This document shows, piece after piece, positions 39,206-50,357 of a DNA stretch of 64,000 nucleotides. Made by a program: the position numbers and the translations under genes. Below the pieces are notes generated by a model. The model was not told the origin of the DNA and ran no database searches. It saw only the letters and a program-made list of their open reading frames with translations. This stretch comes from Halomonas sp. KG2 (GTDB lineage Bacteria; Pseudomonadota; Gammaproteobacteria; Pseudomonadales; Halomonadaceae): assembly GCA_030440445.1 (NCBI GenBank), contig CP098528.1:2542001-2606000 (forward strand), in the 5' to 3' direction. Every line of letters starts with the position of its first letter. Within the stretch, counting starts at the first letter, position 1.

Positions 39206-39236
39206 CGCTTACCTCCCAAGCTGTGCTTACAGCCAC

Positions 39237-40070
39237 TTATACCACTAAACCGGACTGCGCCAACGCTTCCTTTACGTTATCAGGGGCATCGGGCACGGCA
39301 GCGCGGAACAGATGATAAAAATTGGCGGTGGTTTGCATCGCCACTTCATCAACGCTGATCCCGCGTTCTTTAGCGATACACTCTGCCACCTCAACCACCC
39401 AAGCGGGTTCGTTGGGCTTGCCACGATAAGGAACAGGCGCCAAATAAGGGCTATCGGTTTCAATCAGCAGCCGGTCAAGCGGCAGTTTTCTGGCCAGCTC
39501 TCTAAGCGACGCAGCATTGCGGAAGGTAATAATACCCGATAGCGAGATATAGAACCCAAGCCGCACAGCTTCACGCGCCATGTCTAAACCTTCAGTAAAG
39601 CAGTGTAATACGCCGCCTACCTCAGGATTCGTGTGCTCACGCAGCAACGCTAACGTGTCTTCTTTCGCTTCACGGGTATGAATAATTACCGGCAGCTCTA
39701 GCTCATTGGCTGCAATTAAATGGCGCTTAAACCGCTCGCTCTGAACCTCTACAGGCACGCTGTCCTGATAGTGATAATCCAACCCTGTTTCACCGATGGC
39801 GACGGCACCGTACTGCTCAGCAGCATCAACAATATCGCTTACGCTTGGCTCTTTCGGAGCCTGATGAAGCGGATGCAGTCCCGCCGAAATAACCACGTCG
39901 TGGTGCTCACGAGCGATTGCCGCCAACCCCGGCATCTCCTCAAGCGTCACCGCAACAGCTAAGAACTGGCTCACATTAGCAGCACGAGCAGCCGCCAGCG
40001 TTGCGGCAATATCACCGTCGTGGGTTAGCTCAGATAAACGGTCTAAATGGCAGTGGGAATCAACAAACAT
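39237..40070 (-). CDS. ycfH: TatD-family metal-dependent DNase/hydrolase (YcfH type)
   Basis: 277 residues, amidohydrolase fold. Metal ligands in VDSHCHLD, IGETGLDYHY, IIHTREA, LHCFTEG and LLIETDSPYL. Some TatD proteins are 3-prime exonucleases; the actual substrate here is unproven. Downstream of holB-pilZ as ycfH is downstream of holB in E. coli. Confidence 0.92.
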   Translation of the reverse strand: MFVDSHCHLDRLSELTHDGDIAATLAAARAANVSQFLAVAVTLEEMPGLAAIAREHHDVVISAGLHPLHQAPKEPSVSDIVDAAEQYGAVAIGETGLDYHYQDSVPVEVQSERFKRHLIAANELELPVIIHTREAKEDTLALLREHTNPEVGGVLHCFTEGLDMAREAVRLGFYISLSGIITFRNAASLRELARKLPLDRLLIETDSPYLAPVPYRGKPNEPAWVVEVAECIAKERGISVDEVAMQTTANFYHLFRAAVPDAPDNVKEALAQSGLVV

Positions 40071-40146
40071 GCAGCTCTCTTAAATTCTCGTAAACAGGTG
40101 AAGGGCAGGTTTTGTTCAGTGTTATTGCGGTGCTAACTAGCGGCTA

Positions 40147-40482
40147 TCAAAGCGTAAAGGACGGAGGAGCTTTATCTAACTGGCCGGCCAACAACGTTTC
40201 AATGCGATCACGTACTGAGTAGTCCTGCTGACTGAAATGCACCCCAATACCTGGCATTCGCTGTCCACTCACGCCCTCAGGAGAAACCCAAACAACATGG
40301 CCGGAGATAGAAAGACGTTCACTCTCTCCTGGCAGGGTCAGCAATAGATAAACCTGCTGTCCAAGTCGATAAAGCGCTTTAGTCGGGACAAAAATACCGC
40401 CTCTATCTAGAAAAGGCATATACGCGGAAAGTAACGTCGGTATATCCGGCATTGTCAAAGAAAGTGCTTTTTGAACCGTCAT
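40147..40482 (-). CDS. pilZ: PilZ-domain type IV pilus biogenesis protein
   Basis: 111 residues from the ATG at 40482 (AAGGAGG six bases upstream); a longer frame start would read through holB sequence. Matches P. aeruginosa PilZ along its length (LLSAYMPFLDRGGIFVPT, YRLGQQVYLLLTLP, GHVVWVSPEG, GIGVHF, IETLLAG). As in that protein the N-terminal RxxxR c-di-GMP motif is absent, so it is probably not a c-di-GMP receptor. Between holB and tatD, the same place as in Pseudomonas. Confidence 0.92.
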   Translation of the reverse strand: MTVQKALSLTMPDIPTLLSAYMPFLDRGGIFVPTKALYRLGQQVYLLLTLPGESERLSISGHVVWVSPEGVSGQRMPGIGVHFSQQDYSVRDRIETLLAGQLDKAPPSFTL

Positions 40483-40520
40483 AACAGCCTCCTTGGCAAC
40501 AACCCTATTTAGCAACAGCC

Positions 40521-42157
<1,637 letters not shown>

Positions 42158-42211
42158 TTACTAAGTAAATTCGAAAAAAACACATCGCACTTAAACAATG
42201 ACTCAACCTAA

Positions 42212-43219
42212 TTAGCGATTGCGAATATAGCGATTAACCGCATTATTGTGCTCACGTAACGTACGTGAAAAATGGTGGGTACCGTCACCGCGCGAGACGA
42301 AGTAAAGCGTTTCTCCAGGCAGCGGATTCACAGCCGCCTCAAGGGAGGCGCGCCCGGGTAAGGCAATCGGCGTTGGCGGCATGCCATCAATCACATAGGT
42401 GTTATAGGGAGTCGCCTCACGTAAATCAGCACGTGTGATCCTCCCTTCATAGCGTTCGCCCATGCCATAAATGACCGTGGGATCTGTTTGCAAACGCATT
42501 CCCTGTTCCATACGACGCTTGAAGACACCTGCGATCTCCCGACGCTCTTCCGGCGCGCCTGTTTCACGCTCAATGAGCGATGCCATAATGAGTGCTTCAT
42601 AAGGTGTCTCAATGGTCAGGTCATCATCACGCCCGTCCCAGACTTCTGCTAGAATCTGCTCCATGCGGGAAAGTGCCTGACGTAGAATATCAACGTCACT
42701 CATACCCAGGTGGTAGCGGTAGGTATCAGGGAAAAACCAGCCTTCAGGAAAGGTATCCTCTCGATCCAGCAACGACATAATTTCGTCGTCACTTAACTCT
42801 GCCGTCTGATTTTCAAGTTTTGGCGCACTGTCCAACAGCTCGCGCATCTGGCGGAACGTCCACCCTTCGGGAATCGTTAACGGATAAGTGACAACGTTAT
42901 TGCTGCCCAATAGGGCAATCAGTTCAAGACCGCTCATGCCTGGGGTTAGCTGATACTCCCCCACCCGTAAGCGTGGTACACGCTCAGGCTCAACACGCGC
43001 CAATAATTGAAATGCCCAAGCATCTTCAATAAAACCCTGGCTTTCCAGCTCTCGAACGACCTGATTGAACCCAGCACCCGCAGGAACCTGGTAAAGCGCG
43101 GGCTCCTCAAGTGTGACCGATGCCGATAAGCGCTGCTGCCAGTATGCATAGCCGCCCACAACGGCTGCGAATCCAATCACGACCACGACACCTACGGCAG
43201 CTAAAAACCGTTTCACCAT
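42212..43219 (-). CDS. mltG: Endolytic murein transglycosylase MltG (YceG-like)
   Basis: Inner-membrane lytic transglycosylase that cuts nascent glycan strands. 335 residues: N-terminal TM (about 5-27), LysM-like region with LTIPEGWTFRQM, and the catalytic domain with ASLIERETGAPEER (catalytic Glu) and LQTDPTVIYGM, ending in YNTYVIDGMPPTPIALPG. GAGGTG lies before the ATG. Between pabC and tmk. Confidence 0.96.
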   Translation of the reverse strand: MVKRFLAAVGVVVVIGFAAVVGGYAYWQQRLSASVTLEEPALYQVPAGAGFNQVVRELESQGFIEDAWAFQLLARVEPERVPRLRVGEYQLTPGMSGLELIALLGSNNVVTYPLTIPEGWTFRQMRELLDSAPKLENQTAELSDDEIMSLLDREDTFPEGWFFPDTYRYHLGMSDVDILRQALSRMEQILAEVWDGRDDDLTIETPYEALIMASLIERETGAPEERREIAGVFKRRMEQGMRLQTDPTVIYGMGERYEGRITRADLREATPYNTYVIDGMPPTPIALPGRASLEAAVNPLPGETLYFVSRGDGTHHFSRTLREHNNAVNRYIRNR

Positions 43220-43249
43220 GACACCTCAATAATGTTGATAAAATTCTGC

Positions 43250-44056
43250 CTAACGGGATGTCGGCGAATAGCCAAGTAAGTCATGGCCTATTGCTTGCAG
43301 CCTATCTTGGCCTGTCAGCGGCCAGGACTTCAGGACTACACCTGTTTCACTTAACAGCTTATTCACTGGCCATACACCTTGTACCGAGTTAGCCACCCAA
43401 AGACGCTCAACTTCATGGATAGCGTTCAGCGCAATAGGGGCTTCCTGTACGACGCCATGATCCAATAATGCGGCTCGCAGCGTACCCGCCACGCCACACT
43501 GCGATAATGGCGGTGTGAAGAGCACTCCCGCTTGCTGCCAAAAGACATTCATACTGGTGGCTTCTACCAGCCAGCCATCAGCATCTCCAAGCAACCCCTC
43601 GGCGATGTCGGGATCATTCCACTCCTGGCGCGCTAGCACATTTTCCAATCGATTAAGGTGTTTAATGCCTGCTAAAAGCGGCTGATGCCCCAAACGCAAC
43701 TGACAAATCCGTACGTTAACTCCCTCATGCCAACGGTCAGCATTTACCACAAAAGGCATTCTACGGCTAAGCAAGCGAGGTTGAGAGCTATCCGGCGTTG
43801 CATACCCTCTCCCACCACTTCCTCGGGTTAGGATTAGTTTGAGTATTTCAAGCTCGGCGTTAGACGGAGATTGCCAGGTGGCGACCAACTGCTCCATGGA
43901 GGGCAACGGAATATTCAAACGCTGACAGCCCAGCCGTAAGCGCGCGTAATGATAATCCCATAGCACAGGGACACCAGCGCGCAGCAGCACTGTTTCAAAT
44001 ACTCCGTCACCATACGCAAGCCCTCGGTCGTCAAACGGCACCTGGGGCATTGGCAT
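43250..44056 (-). CDS. pabC: Aminodeoxychorismate lyase
   Basis: PLP fold-IV lyase giving p-aminobenzoate for folate. 268 residues: RGLAYGDGVFETVLLR, GIKHLNRLENVLARQEW (PLP lysine K in GIKHLNR) and EATSMNVFWQ. No clear ribosome site seven bases after fabF, so translation may be coupled. Next to fabF as in many Gammaproteobacteria. Confidence 0.94.
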   Translation of the reverse strand: MPMPQVPFDDRGLAYGDGVFETVLLRAGVPVLWDYHYARLRLGCQRLNIPLPSMEQLVATWQSPSNAELEILKLILTRGSGGRGYATPDSSQPRLLSRRMPFVVNADRWHEGVNVRICQLRLGHQPLLAGIKHLNRLENVLARQEWNDPDIAEGLLGDADGWLVEATSMNVFWQQAGVLFTPPLSQCGVAGTLRAALLDHGVVQEAPIALNAIHEVERLWVANSVQGVWPVNKLLSETGVVLKSWPLTGQDRLQAIGHDLLGYSPTSR

Positions 44057-44062
44057 TGCGTG

Positions 44063-45301
44063 TTATACCTTTTTAAACAGCAGTGAGCCGTTGGTACCAC
44101 CGAACCCAAACGAGTTTGAGAGCGCTATTTCAATGGGCATCTCCCGCGCGGCGTGCGGCACGTAATCAAGATTACAGCCTTCCTGTGGGTTATCCAGGTT
44201 AATGGTCGGCGGCGCAATCTGGTCTCGAATAGCCAGAATACTAAATACCGCTTCAACCGCTCCTGCAGCACCTAATAGGTGGCCAATCATTGATTTGGTA
44301 GAGCTCACGGCAACCTGCTGAGCTGCGCTACCAAGCACTTTTTCAATCGCCCGGCTTTCTGCTAAATCACCCGCTGCGGTAGACGTGCCATGCGCGTTAA
44401 TATAATGCACATCCGCTGGATCAATACCCGCATCTTTAATGGCATTGCTCATGGAGAGTGCAGCACCACGCCCATCTTCCGGCGGCGCCGTCATATGGTA
44501 GGCATCATCACTCATACCAAAGCCTGCAAGCTCTGCGTAGATGTTGGCACCACGCGCTTTAGCGTGCTCGTACTCTTCCAAAACAAGCACACCCGCACCG
44601 TCTGACAGCACGAAGCCGTCACGATCAGCATCCCATGGACGACTCGCCGCCTGAGGGTCTTCATTGCGGGTAGAGAGCGCTCGCGCGGCCGAAAATCCGC
44701 CCAACCCTAATGGGGTAGTGGCCATTTCCGCACCACCACAGATCATTACATCGGCGTCGCCGTATGCAATCGTGCGAGCACTGTAGCCAATATTATGGGT
44801 ACCCGTTGTACACGCTGTAGTGATCGCGATATTCGGGCCTTTGAAGCCGTGCTGAATCGCCATGTTGCCAGAAATCATATTAATGATTGAACCTGGCACA
44901 AAAAACGGCGAGACGCGGCGTGCGCCGCCCTTATTCAGCGCATTATGGTTATGTTCAATCATCGGCAAACCACCAATGCCTGAACCGATAGCCACCCCAA
45001 TGCGCTCAGCATTCTCTTCGGTACATTCAAGCCCTGAGTCCTGAACGGCCTGGGCTCCCGCCGCCATGCCGTACTGGATAAACAAATCCATCTTGCGTGC
45101 GTCTTTAGGATTCAGATAGGGGCTAATATCGAAATTTTTAACCGATCCTCCAAAACGCGTGTTGAAGCCACTTGTATCAAAGTGCTCAATCGGCGCTATG
45201 CCACTTTTGCCGGCGACAATATTTGCCCACGACTCATTAACACTGTTACCCACTGGGGTCACCAGGCCTAACCCAGTTACCACTACCCTTCTTCGCGCCA
45301 T
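44063..45301 (-). CDS. fabF: 3-oxoacyl-[acyl-carrier-protein] synthase II
   Basis: Elongating condensing enzyme of type II fatty-acid synthesis. 412 residues from the ATG at 45301 ([12 protein letters not shown]), preceded by GGAGGAAAGC; ten upstream codons are not conserved. Catalytic Cys in [10 protein letters not shown], His in [11 protein letters not shown] and [11 protein letters not shown]. Downstream of acpP, separated by a terminator-like hairpin. Confidence 0.97.
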   Translation of the reverse strand: MARRRVVVTGLGLVTPVGNSVNESWANIVAGKSGIAPIEHFDTSGFNTRFGGSVKNFDISPYLNPKDARKMDLFIQYGMAAGAQAVQDSGLECTEENAERIGVAIGSGIGGLPMIEHNHNALNKGGARRVSPFFVPGSIINMISGNMAIQHGFKGPNIAITTACTTGTHNIGYSARTIAYGDADVMICGGAEMATTPLGLGGFSAARALSTRNEDPQAASRPWDADRDGFVLSDGAGVLVLEEYEHAKARGANIYAELAGFGMSDDAYHMTAPPEDGRGAALSMSNAIKDAGIDPADVHYINAHGTSTAAGDLAESRAIEKVLGSAAQQVAVSSTKSMIGHLLGAAGAVEAVFSILAIRDQIAPPTINLDNPQEGCNLDYVPHAAREMPIEIALSNSFGFGGTNGSLLFKKV

Positions 45302-45413
45302 TAGCTTTCCTCCAGGCATCCATGGTGACACGACCCATCTGGGTCATTTGCTGCAGAGATTTGGTGACTAGTATAACGGAGATTGAACGTTATATTCATT
45401 GTGACAACAAAGC

Positions 45414-45445
45414 AAAAAAGCCGCCCCTACTCAGGACGGCTTTTT
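45414..45445 (-). terminator. Terminator-like hairpin between acpP and fabF
   Basis: Minus strand: AAAAAGCCGTCC, a TGAGTA loop, GGGGCGGCTTTTTT. The stem includes one G-U pair and is flanked by A and T runs, a good intrinsic terminator. It lies inside the fab operon and would reduce fabF expression relative to acpP. Confidence 0.85.
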
Positions 45446-45494
45446 ATACGGGTGGGTAAGCACCCCACCCTGGCTCACTGCTTCGACTCAACCC

Positions 45495-45728
45495 TTACTG
45501 ATGGGCGTTTACGTAGTCGATAGCTTCTTGAACCGTGGTGATTTTTTCAGCTTCTTCGTCAGGAATTTCAGTATCAAATTCCTCTTCAAGCGCCATCACC
45601 AGCTCAACGGTGTCAAGAGAATCAGCACCCAGGTCTTCAGTAAAAGAAGAGCTGTTCTGGATATCTTCTTCTTTAACGTTCAGGCGCTCTGCCACAACTT
45701 TCTTAACGCGCTCTTCAATAGTACTCAT
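45495..45728 (-). CDS. acpP: Acyl carrier protein
   Basis: 77 residues, acidic. Phosphopantetheine attachment Ser37 in [21 protein letters not shown] chose the ATG at 45728 because it gives the family start [11 protein letters not shown]. Upstream of fabF and downstream of fabG. Confidence 0.98.
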   Translation of the reverse strand: MSTIEERVKKVVAERLNVKEEDIQNSSSFTEDLGADSLDTVELVMALEEEFDTEIPDEEAEKITTVQEAIDYVNAHQ

Positions 45729-45807
45729 CAACGTACTCCAGTCGTTCACATTAGCCGTTTTTGATAACCAGCCATTTGGAAACCGCAAGCCAAAAGCTGC
45801 GGGGTAG

Positions 45808-45834
45808 TTTATAGACGCCCTTAAGCTGACGCAA
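45808..45834 (-). promoter_or_regulatory. Possible sigma-70 promoter of acpP
   Basis: TTGCGT (45829-45834), 15 bases, TATAAA (45808-45813) on the minus strand, about 80 bases before the acpP start. The spacer is short. A promoter here would explain extra acpP expression. Confidence 0.4.
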
Positions 45835-45852
45835 CCGCCAAACCTAAGGCCA

Positions 45853-46596
45853 TCAACGCATATTCATGCCGCCGTTAACGTGTAGCGTTTCGCCAGTGAT
45901 ATAACCTGCAGCATCACTTGTCAAAAATCCAACGGCAGCGGCAATTTCCTCAGGCCCGCCTAAACGCGAAAGAGGAATTTGCTTGAGCAGCATTTCATGC
46001 TGCGCTTCAGGCAACGCTTCAGTCATATCCGTTGCAATAAACCCAGGCGCAACCGCATTAACCGTAATTGCACGGGAAGCGACTTCACGCGCTAAAGCAC
46101 GACTAAAACCTTCCATTCCCGCTTTGGCGGCGGCGTAGTTAGTTTGGCCTAGGTTACCCATCGTTGCCACTACCGAACTTATCGACACGATACGCCCAAA
46201 GCGTGCCTTTGTCATACCACGCAGACACGCCTTGCTAACGCGATAAACAGATTTGAGATTGGTATCCATCACGGAGTCCCACTCATCCTCTTTCATGCGC
46301 ATTAACAAATTGTCACGGGTAATACCGGCATTATTGACCAAAATCGTGGGCGCACCAAAACGTTCGCCAATTGTTTTGAGCACCTGATCAATACTCTGCT
46401 GATCAGTAACATTAAGGCACATACCGGCACCTTCAATACCATGCTCTTTTAGATCAGCATCAATTTTTTCAGCGCCAGATTCGCTAGTGGCAGTTCCCAC
46501 CACAATACGTCCTTGACGCCCAAGCTCATGAGCAATGGCTCGCCCAATACCTCGGCTAGCACCAGTGACCAGTGCAACTCTTCGTTCTTGAGTCAT
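45853..46596 (-). CDS. fabG: 3-oxoacyl-[acyl-carrier-protein] reductase
   Basis: NADPH-dependent reductase of fatty-acid elongation. 247 residues. NADP motif [14 protein letters not shown], catalytic triad Ser in ISSVV, Tyr and Lys in [12 protein letters not shown], and the C-terminal [15 protein letters not shown] before the ATG. About 65 bases after fabD. Confidence 0.97.
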   Translation of the reverse strand: MTQERRVALVTGASRGIGRAIAHELGRQGRIVVGTATSESGAEKIDADLKEHGIEGAGMCLNVTDQQSIDQVLKTIGERFGAPTILVNNAGITRDNLLMRMKEDEWDSVMDTNLKSVYRVSKACLRGMTKARFGRIVSISSVVATMGNLGQTNYAAAKAGMEGFSRALAREVASRAITVNAVAPGFIATDMTEALPEAQHEMLLKQIPLSRLGGPEEIAAAVGFLTSDAAGYITGETLHVNGGMNMR

Positions 46597-46662
46597 AACG
46601 TTCTTCCTTCAACCTAACTAAGCAAGGGTAGCGGAAAATAGCGACTTAACACGCACCATTTT

Positions 46663-47622
46663 TCACGCACCACCCGCCGACGCCTCACGTGCTAACTCAA
46701 GGGCTGAATCCAAGCTATCAGGATCATTTACCGCCAACCCTTTGGCACTACGCACAATGCGCTTATTCAATCCGGTAAGCACTTTACCAGGCCCACATTC
46801 AATGAACACATTAGCACCTTGCTCGACCATTGCTTCAACGCAAGATGACCAACGAACGGGCTGATACAACTGTTCGATTAGGCGCGTACGCAATGTCTCA
46901 ATATCAGCATGGGCTTGCGCATCGACGTTTTGGATAACCGCATAACGAGGGGCACGCAGCTCAATTTTTTGCATAGCGTCGGAAAGTCGCTCAGCAGCTG
47001 GCCGCATTAACGCACAATGGGAAGGCACTGACACCGGCAGTGAAAGCGCTCGCTTGGCGCCCGCTTCCTGGCAGGCTGCGATAGCACGCTCCACGGCATT
47101 TTTGCCACCTGCGATAACCACCTGCCCAGGCGAGTTGTAATTAACGGCAGATACTACTTCTCCTTCAGCCGCTTGGGCACAGGCCGCTTCAACTGCGCTA
47201 TCGTCAAGCCCAAGGATCGCCGCCATACCCCCTTCTCCTGCAGGGACAGCTTCCTGCATGGCTTCACCACGCAGGCGAACAAGGCGCACGCCTTCAGCGA
47301 ACCCCATCACTCCAGCGCAAACCATAGCACTATATTCACCAAGACTATGGCCGGCCATGACACTTGGGCGAGGCCCTTCCAGCTCTTGCCAGATACGCCA
47401 GATAGCTACGCTGGAGGCAAGTAGTGCCGGCTGAGTGCATGCCGTCGCATTCAACGCTTCTTCTGGACCTTCCTGGACGACTTTCCACAAATCGTAGCCC
47501 AGAGCGTCTGACGCTTCCTCAAATGTAGTTCCCACCACACTGTAGCGCTCGGCTAGCTCTCGCAACATTCCAAGCTGCTGAGAGCCTTGCCCGGGAAAAA
47601 TGAGGGCAAGGGGTTGAGACAT
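46663..47622 (-). CDS. fabD: Malonyl-CoA-acyl carrier protein transacylase
   Basis: Loads malonyl onto AcpP. 319 residues from the ATG at 47622 (MSQPLALIFPGQGSQ), with AGGTGA upstream. Nucleophile in GHSLGE, Arg in RLRGEAMQEAVP, His in SVPSHCALM. Confidence 0.96.
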   Translation of the reverse strand: MSQPLALIFPGQGSQQLGMLRELAERYSVVGTTFEEASDALGYDLWKVVQEGPEEALNATACTQPALLASSVAIWRIWQELEGPRPSVMAGHSLGEYSAMVCAGVMGFAEGVRLVRLRGEAMQEAVPAGEGGMAAILGLDDSAVEAACAQAAEGEVVSAVNYNSPGQVVIAGGKNAVERAIAACQEAGAKRALSLPVSVPSHCALMRPAAERLSDAMQKIELRAPRYAVIQNVDAQAHADIETLRTRLIEQLYQPVRWSSCVEAMVEQGANVFIECGPGKVLTGLNKRIVRSAKGLAVNDPDSLDSALELAREASAGGA

Positions 47623-47772
47623 GTCGTTCACCTTTGCTCTTGTAGGCATTTGCTCAGTTGAGCGATAAGCGTGCTATTGGCGCCGTTGCTAAAACAGTTT
47701 TTGGCACATTCTGCTACCACCAATAGCCCGCAAAAATATATAACGTCTTATTATCTACTGCGCTGATAGCGC

Positions 47773-48792
47773 TCAAGAACGCGACCAGCGTGCTGCAATT
47801 CGTACAGGCAAATCATGCTCCACTTCTTGCAATGCACGCTGAATAGCATAATAAAAACCATCCGCTTGGGTGCTGCCGTGGCTTTTCACCACAATACCCT
47901 GCAACCCCAAGAGGCTGGCCCCATTATAACGTACAGGGTCTAGCTCCCGCTTCAGCCTCTTCAGTACAGGCTTGGCCAGTATACTTGCCAAACGCCCACT
48001 CAGGCGTGATTCAAACGCCATTTGTACACGTTCCACCAACATACGAGTCAAGCCTTCACTGGCTTTCAACGTGACATTACCAACAAAGCCATCGCAAACC
48101 ACGACGTCAAGATCACCCTGAAAAATATCCCCACCCTCGGCATAACCAAGGTAATCAAAGCTTAAATCGCTGGCACTTTCACGCAGCAAACGATCCGCTT
48201 CGCGCACACTCGCACTTCCTTTCGTGGCTTCAGACCCCACATTCAACAAGGCAACACGAGGCCGTTTGATGCGATCCATACACTGAGCCATGGCGGCACC
48301 CATCATGGCAAAATCAAACAGCCTGGATGCAGGCGAATCTACATTTGCCCCTAAATCAAGCAAATAACAGCGTCGCCCTCCACGCGCGGGGATTGCGGTG
48401 CTGATTGCCGGCCTTGAGATACCAGGCAACATTCCAAGCTCGCGCCTCGCCAAAGCGACCAAAGCTCCGGTATTTCCCGCACTCACGCCTGCAACTGCTT
48501 CACCTGAAGACAGACTGCGCAGCATACACGCCATGCTGGTAGCATTTCCGCGGCGCATTGCCCAGGCAGCAGTTGCCGCTTGAGAAACACTTTCTGGAGC
48601 ATCGACTGCCACCAAACGTGACGTTGCCGCAGCCAAAGGCTGCGGCAAACGCGAAAGTTCAGCATCAATCTGCTGACGCGGACCAAACAGAGTTAATGCT
48701 AGGTCGGGGCGTTCAACAACCGCCCTTGCGGAGCCTTCGATAATGGCACGGGGGCCTTGGTCACCCCCCATTACATCAATCGCTAGGCGCAC
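47773..48792 (-). CDS. plsX: Phosphate acyltransferase PlsX
   Basis: Makes acyl-phosphate from acyl-ACP for phospholipid synthesis. 339 residues, family motifs AIDVMGGDQGP at the start, AGNTGALVALARRELG, LLDLGANVD and VCDGFVGNVTLKASEG. GTG start. Between rpmF and fabD, the widely conserved position; a gap of 150 bp to fabD has no recognisable site. Confidence 0.96.
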   Translation of the reverse strand: MRLAIDVMGGDQGPRAIIEGSARAVVERPDLALTLFGPRQQIDAELSRLPQPLAAATSRLVAVDAPESVSQAATAAWAMRRGNATSMACMLRSLSSGEAVAGVSAGNTGALVALARRELGMLPGISRPAISTAIPARGGRRCYLLDLGANVDSPASRLFDFAMMGAAMAQCMDRIKRPRVALLNVGSEATKGSASVREADRLLRESASDLSFDYLGYAEGGDIFQGDLDVVVCDGFVGNVTLKASEGLTRMLVERVQMAFESRLSGRLASILAKPVLKRLKRELDPVRYNGASLLGLQGIVVKSHGSTQADGFYYAIQRALQEVEHDLPVRIAARWSRS

Positions 48793-48834
48793 ACAGCACC
48801 CACCCTGTTTTGCCGCTCATAAAAGCGCTAAGGC

Positions 48835-49005
48835 TTAAACTTCGACCACTTTACGACCGCGGTAGAAACCGTCGGGAGAAACGTGGTGACGCAGGTGAGT
48901 AGTACCGGTTTCTTTGTCCTGAGACAGAGTCGGTGCGCTCAGCGCATCGTGGCTACGACGCATACCGCGCTTGGAACGAGTTTTACGGTTCTGTTGAACT
49001 GCCAT
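48835..49005 (-). CDS. rpmF: 50S ribosomal protein L32
   Basis: 56 residues starting [20 protein letters not shown] and ending [11 protein letters not shown]. The zinc cysteines found in some L32 proteins are absent; a zinc-free form is normal in this group. GGAG nine bases before the ATG. Twenty bases after yceD, as in most bacteria. Confidence 0.97.
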   Translation of the reverse strand: MAVQQNRKTRSKRGMRRSHDALSAPTLSQDKETGTTHLRHHVSPDGFYRGRKVVEV

Positions 49006-49025
49006 GGGTGTTTACTCCAAGGTAA

Positions 49026-49589
49026 TTAAGGTAAGTGATGCTTACTTTTGCCTTTCAAAGCGCCACTGCTTTTCAAAGCATTAAGCACTGCGAAAGGGTT
49101 CTTGGCCGGAGCGGAGTCTTCCGCCGTGCCTTCGGTCTTGCTGACCAGCTGCTCCGCCGAGACATGGCATTCGGTCTCATCGTGATAGACCACCTGCGGC
49201 AAGCTAAGGATAAGTTCATCCTCTATTACCGTCAGCAAGTCCAGCTGTTCATTTTCCACCAGCACCGGCTCATGACTAGCAGGTAGCTCGGCAGCCAAAG
49301 CTTCGTCTGCAATCATTCCTAATAAGAAATCACTGGAAACGTCTTGGCTTAGCGGCACTAGACAACGGCGACAAGGCAACGCCAGGGTCGCTTGCAAATG
49401 GCCACGAATTTCGCGACGGCCTTGGGCATCAACGCCAAACTCGAGTACGACATGACAGTCGCCGGTTTGGTCACCTGCTTCTTCAGCTAGGCGTGGCAGC
49501 TTGTTCAGCGCCACAATGCCTTCTAGTCGTTCGCGGCGGGCTGCAAGCTTATAAGGCTCAACCCGGCTGGGGATTTGTGAGGTCAACAT
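49026..49589 (-). CDS. yceD: YceD / DUF177 family protein, linked to 23S rRNA
   Basis: 187 residues, with the DUF177 cysteine pair CRRCLVPL, DLLTVIEDELILSLP and NPFAVLNALKS. Family members help 23S rRNA accumulation in plants and bacteria; biochemical role open. A consensus promoter is so close that the mRNA would start about three bases before the ATG. Confidence 0.93.
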   Translation of the reverse strand: MLTSQIPSRVEPYKLAARRERLEGIVALNKLPRLAEEAGDQTGDCHVVLEFGVDAQGRREIRGHLQATLALPCRRCLVPLSQDVSSDFLLGMIADEALAAELPASHEPVLVENEQLDLLTVIEDELILSLPQVVYHDETECHVSAEQLVSKTEGTAEDSAPAKNPFAVLNALKSSGALKGKSKHHLP

Positions 49590-49598
49590 AGGCGCGCA

Positions 49599-49627
49599 AT
49601 GATAGGCACTCGCCCCCCCGCTGTCAA
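49599..49627 (-). promoter_or_regulatory. Consensus sigma-70 promoter directly at the yceD start
   Basis: Minus strand TTGACA (49622-49627), spacer exactly 17, TATCAT (49599-49604). The start point would fall near 49592, about three bases before the yceD ATG at 49589. The GC-rich spacer contains seven G in a row. It probably drives yceD-rpmF-plsX and on into the fab genes. Confidence 0.75.
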
Positions 49628-49751
49628 AGCTGTCGGTACAATTCTTATGAGATTATCTCCCAAAACCACGTAAATAGGCAGGCTACCAAGGTTTCGTTAC
49701 ACTCCTTTGAACGCCGATTAATGCTCAACCAGACCTATTAAGGAGAACACT

Positions 49752-50354
49752 GTGCCTCAAACCAATAACGCGCCACTTGTCCTTGCATCAAGCTCTCGCT
49801 TCCGCCAAGCGCTACTGGACAAGCTATTACTGCCCTATCAGTGCTGCTCTCCAGACATCGACGAAACACCCTATCCTAATGAGACGCCCAACGCCTTAGT
49901 GCACCGCCTGGCACTCAGCAAAGCCAACGCCGTTGCTGAGCGCTTCCCCAATCATTGCATCATTGGCTCTGATCAAATAGCTCTGTTTGAGGGTGACATT
50001 CTCGGCAAACCTCATACAGAAGAGCGCGCTCGGGAGAATCTGGCGCGCTTTTCTGGCCAAAAAGTGACTTTTTTGACGGGCTTAGCATTAGTTGATACCC
50101 GCCACCAACGGCATCACGTCCATATCGAGCCGTTTGAGGTGGTTTTTCGCTCACTGAGCCAGCAAGAAATTGCACGATATGTTGCCCTTGAGCAACCTTT
50201 AGACAGCGCTGGCAGCTTCCGCATGGAAGGACTGGGGATTAGCTTGTTTGAAAAACTCGAAGGCCGAGACCCAAACGCACTCATAGGGCTCCCACTCATC
50301 GCACTATGCGACATGCTTCGCCAAGCAGGTATGAACCCACTCGGCGACGCTTAG
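49752..50354 (+). CDS. yceF: Maf-like nucleotide pyrophosphatase (YceF type)
   Basis: 200 residues. Maf signature LASSSRFRQALLDKL, then PDIDETPYPNE, the acidic IGSDQIALFEG and KPHTEERARENLARFSG. YceF in E. coli prefers 7-methyl-GTP; substrate here is inferred from position next to yceD. GTG start with AAGGAG. Divergent from yceD. Confidence 0.9.
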   Translation: MPQTNNAPLVLASSSRFRQALLDKLLLPYQCCSPDIDETPYPNETPNALVHRLALSKANAVAERFPNHCIIGSDQIALFEGDILGKPHTEERARENLARFSGQKVTFLTGLALVDTRHQRHHVHIEPFEVVFRSLSQQEIARYVALEQPLDSAGSFRMEGLGISLFEKLEGRDPNALIGLPLIALCDMLRQAGMNPLGDA

Positions 50355-50357
50355 TCG

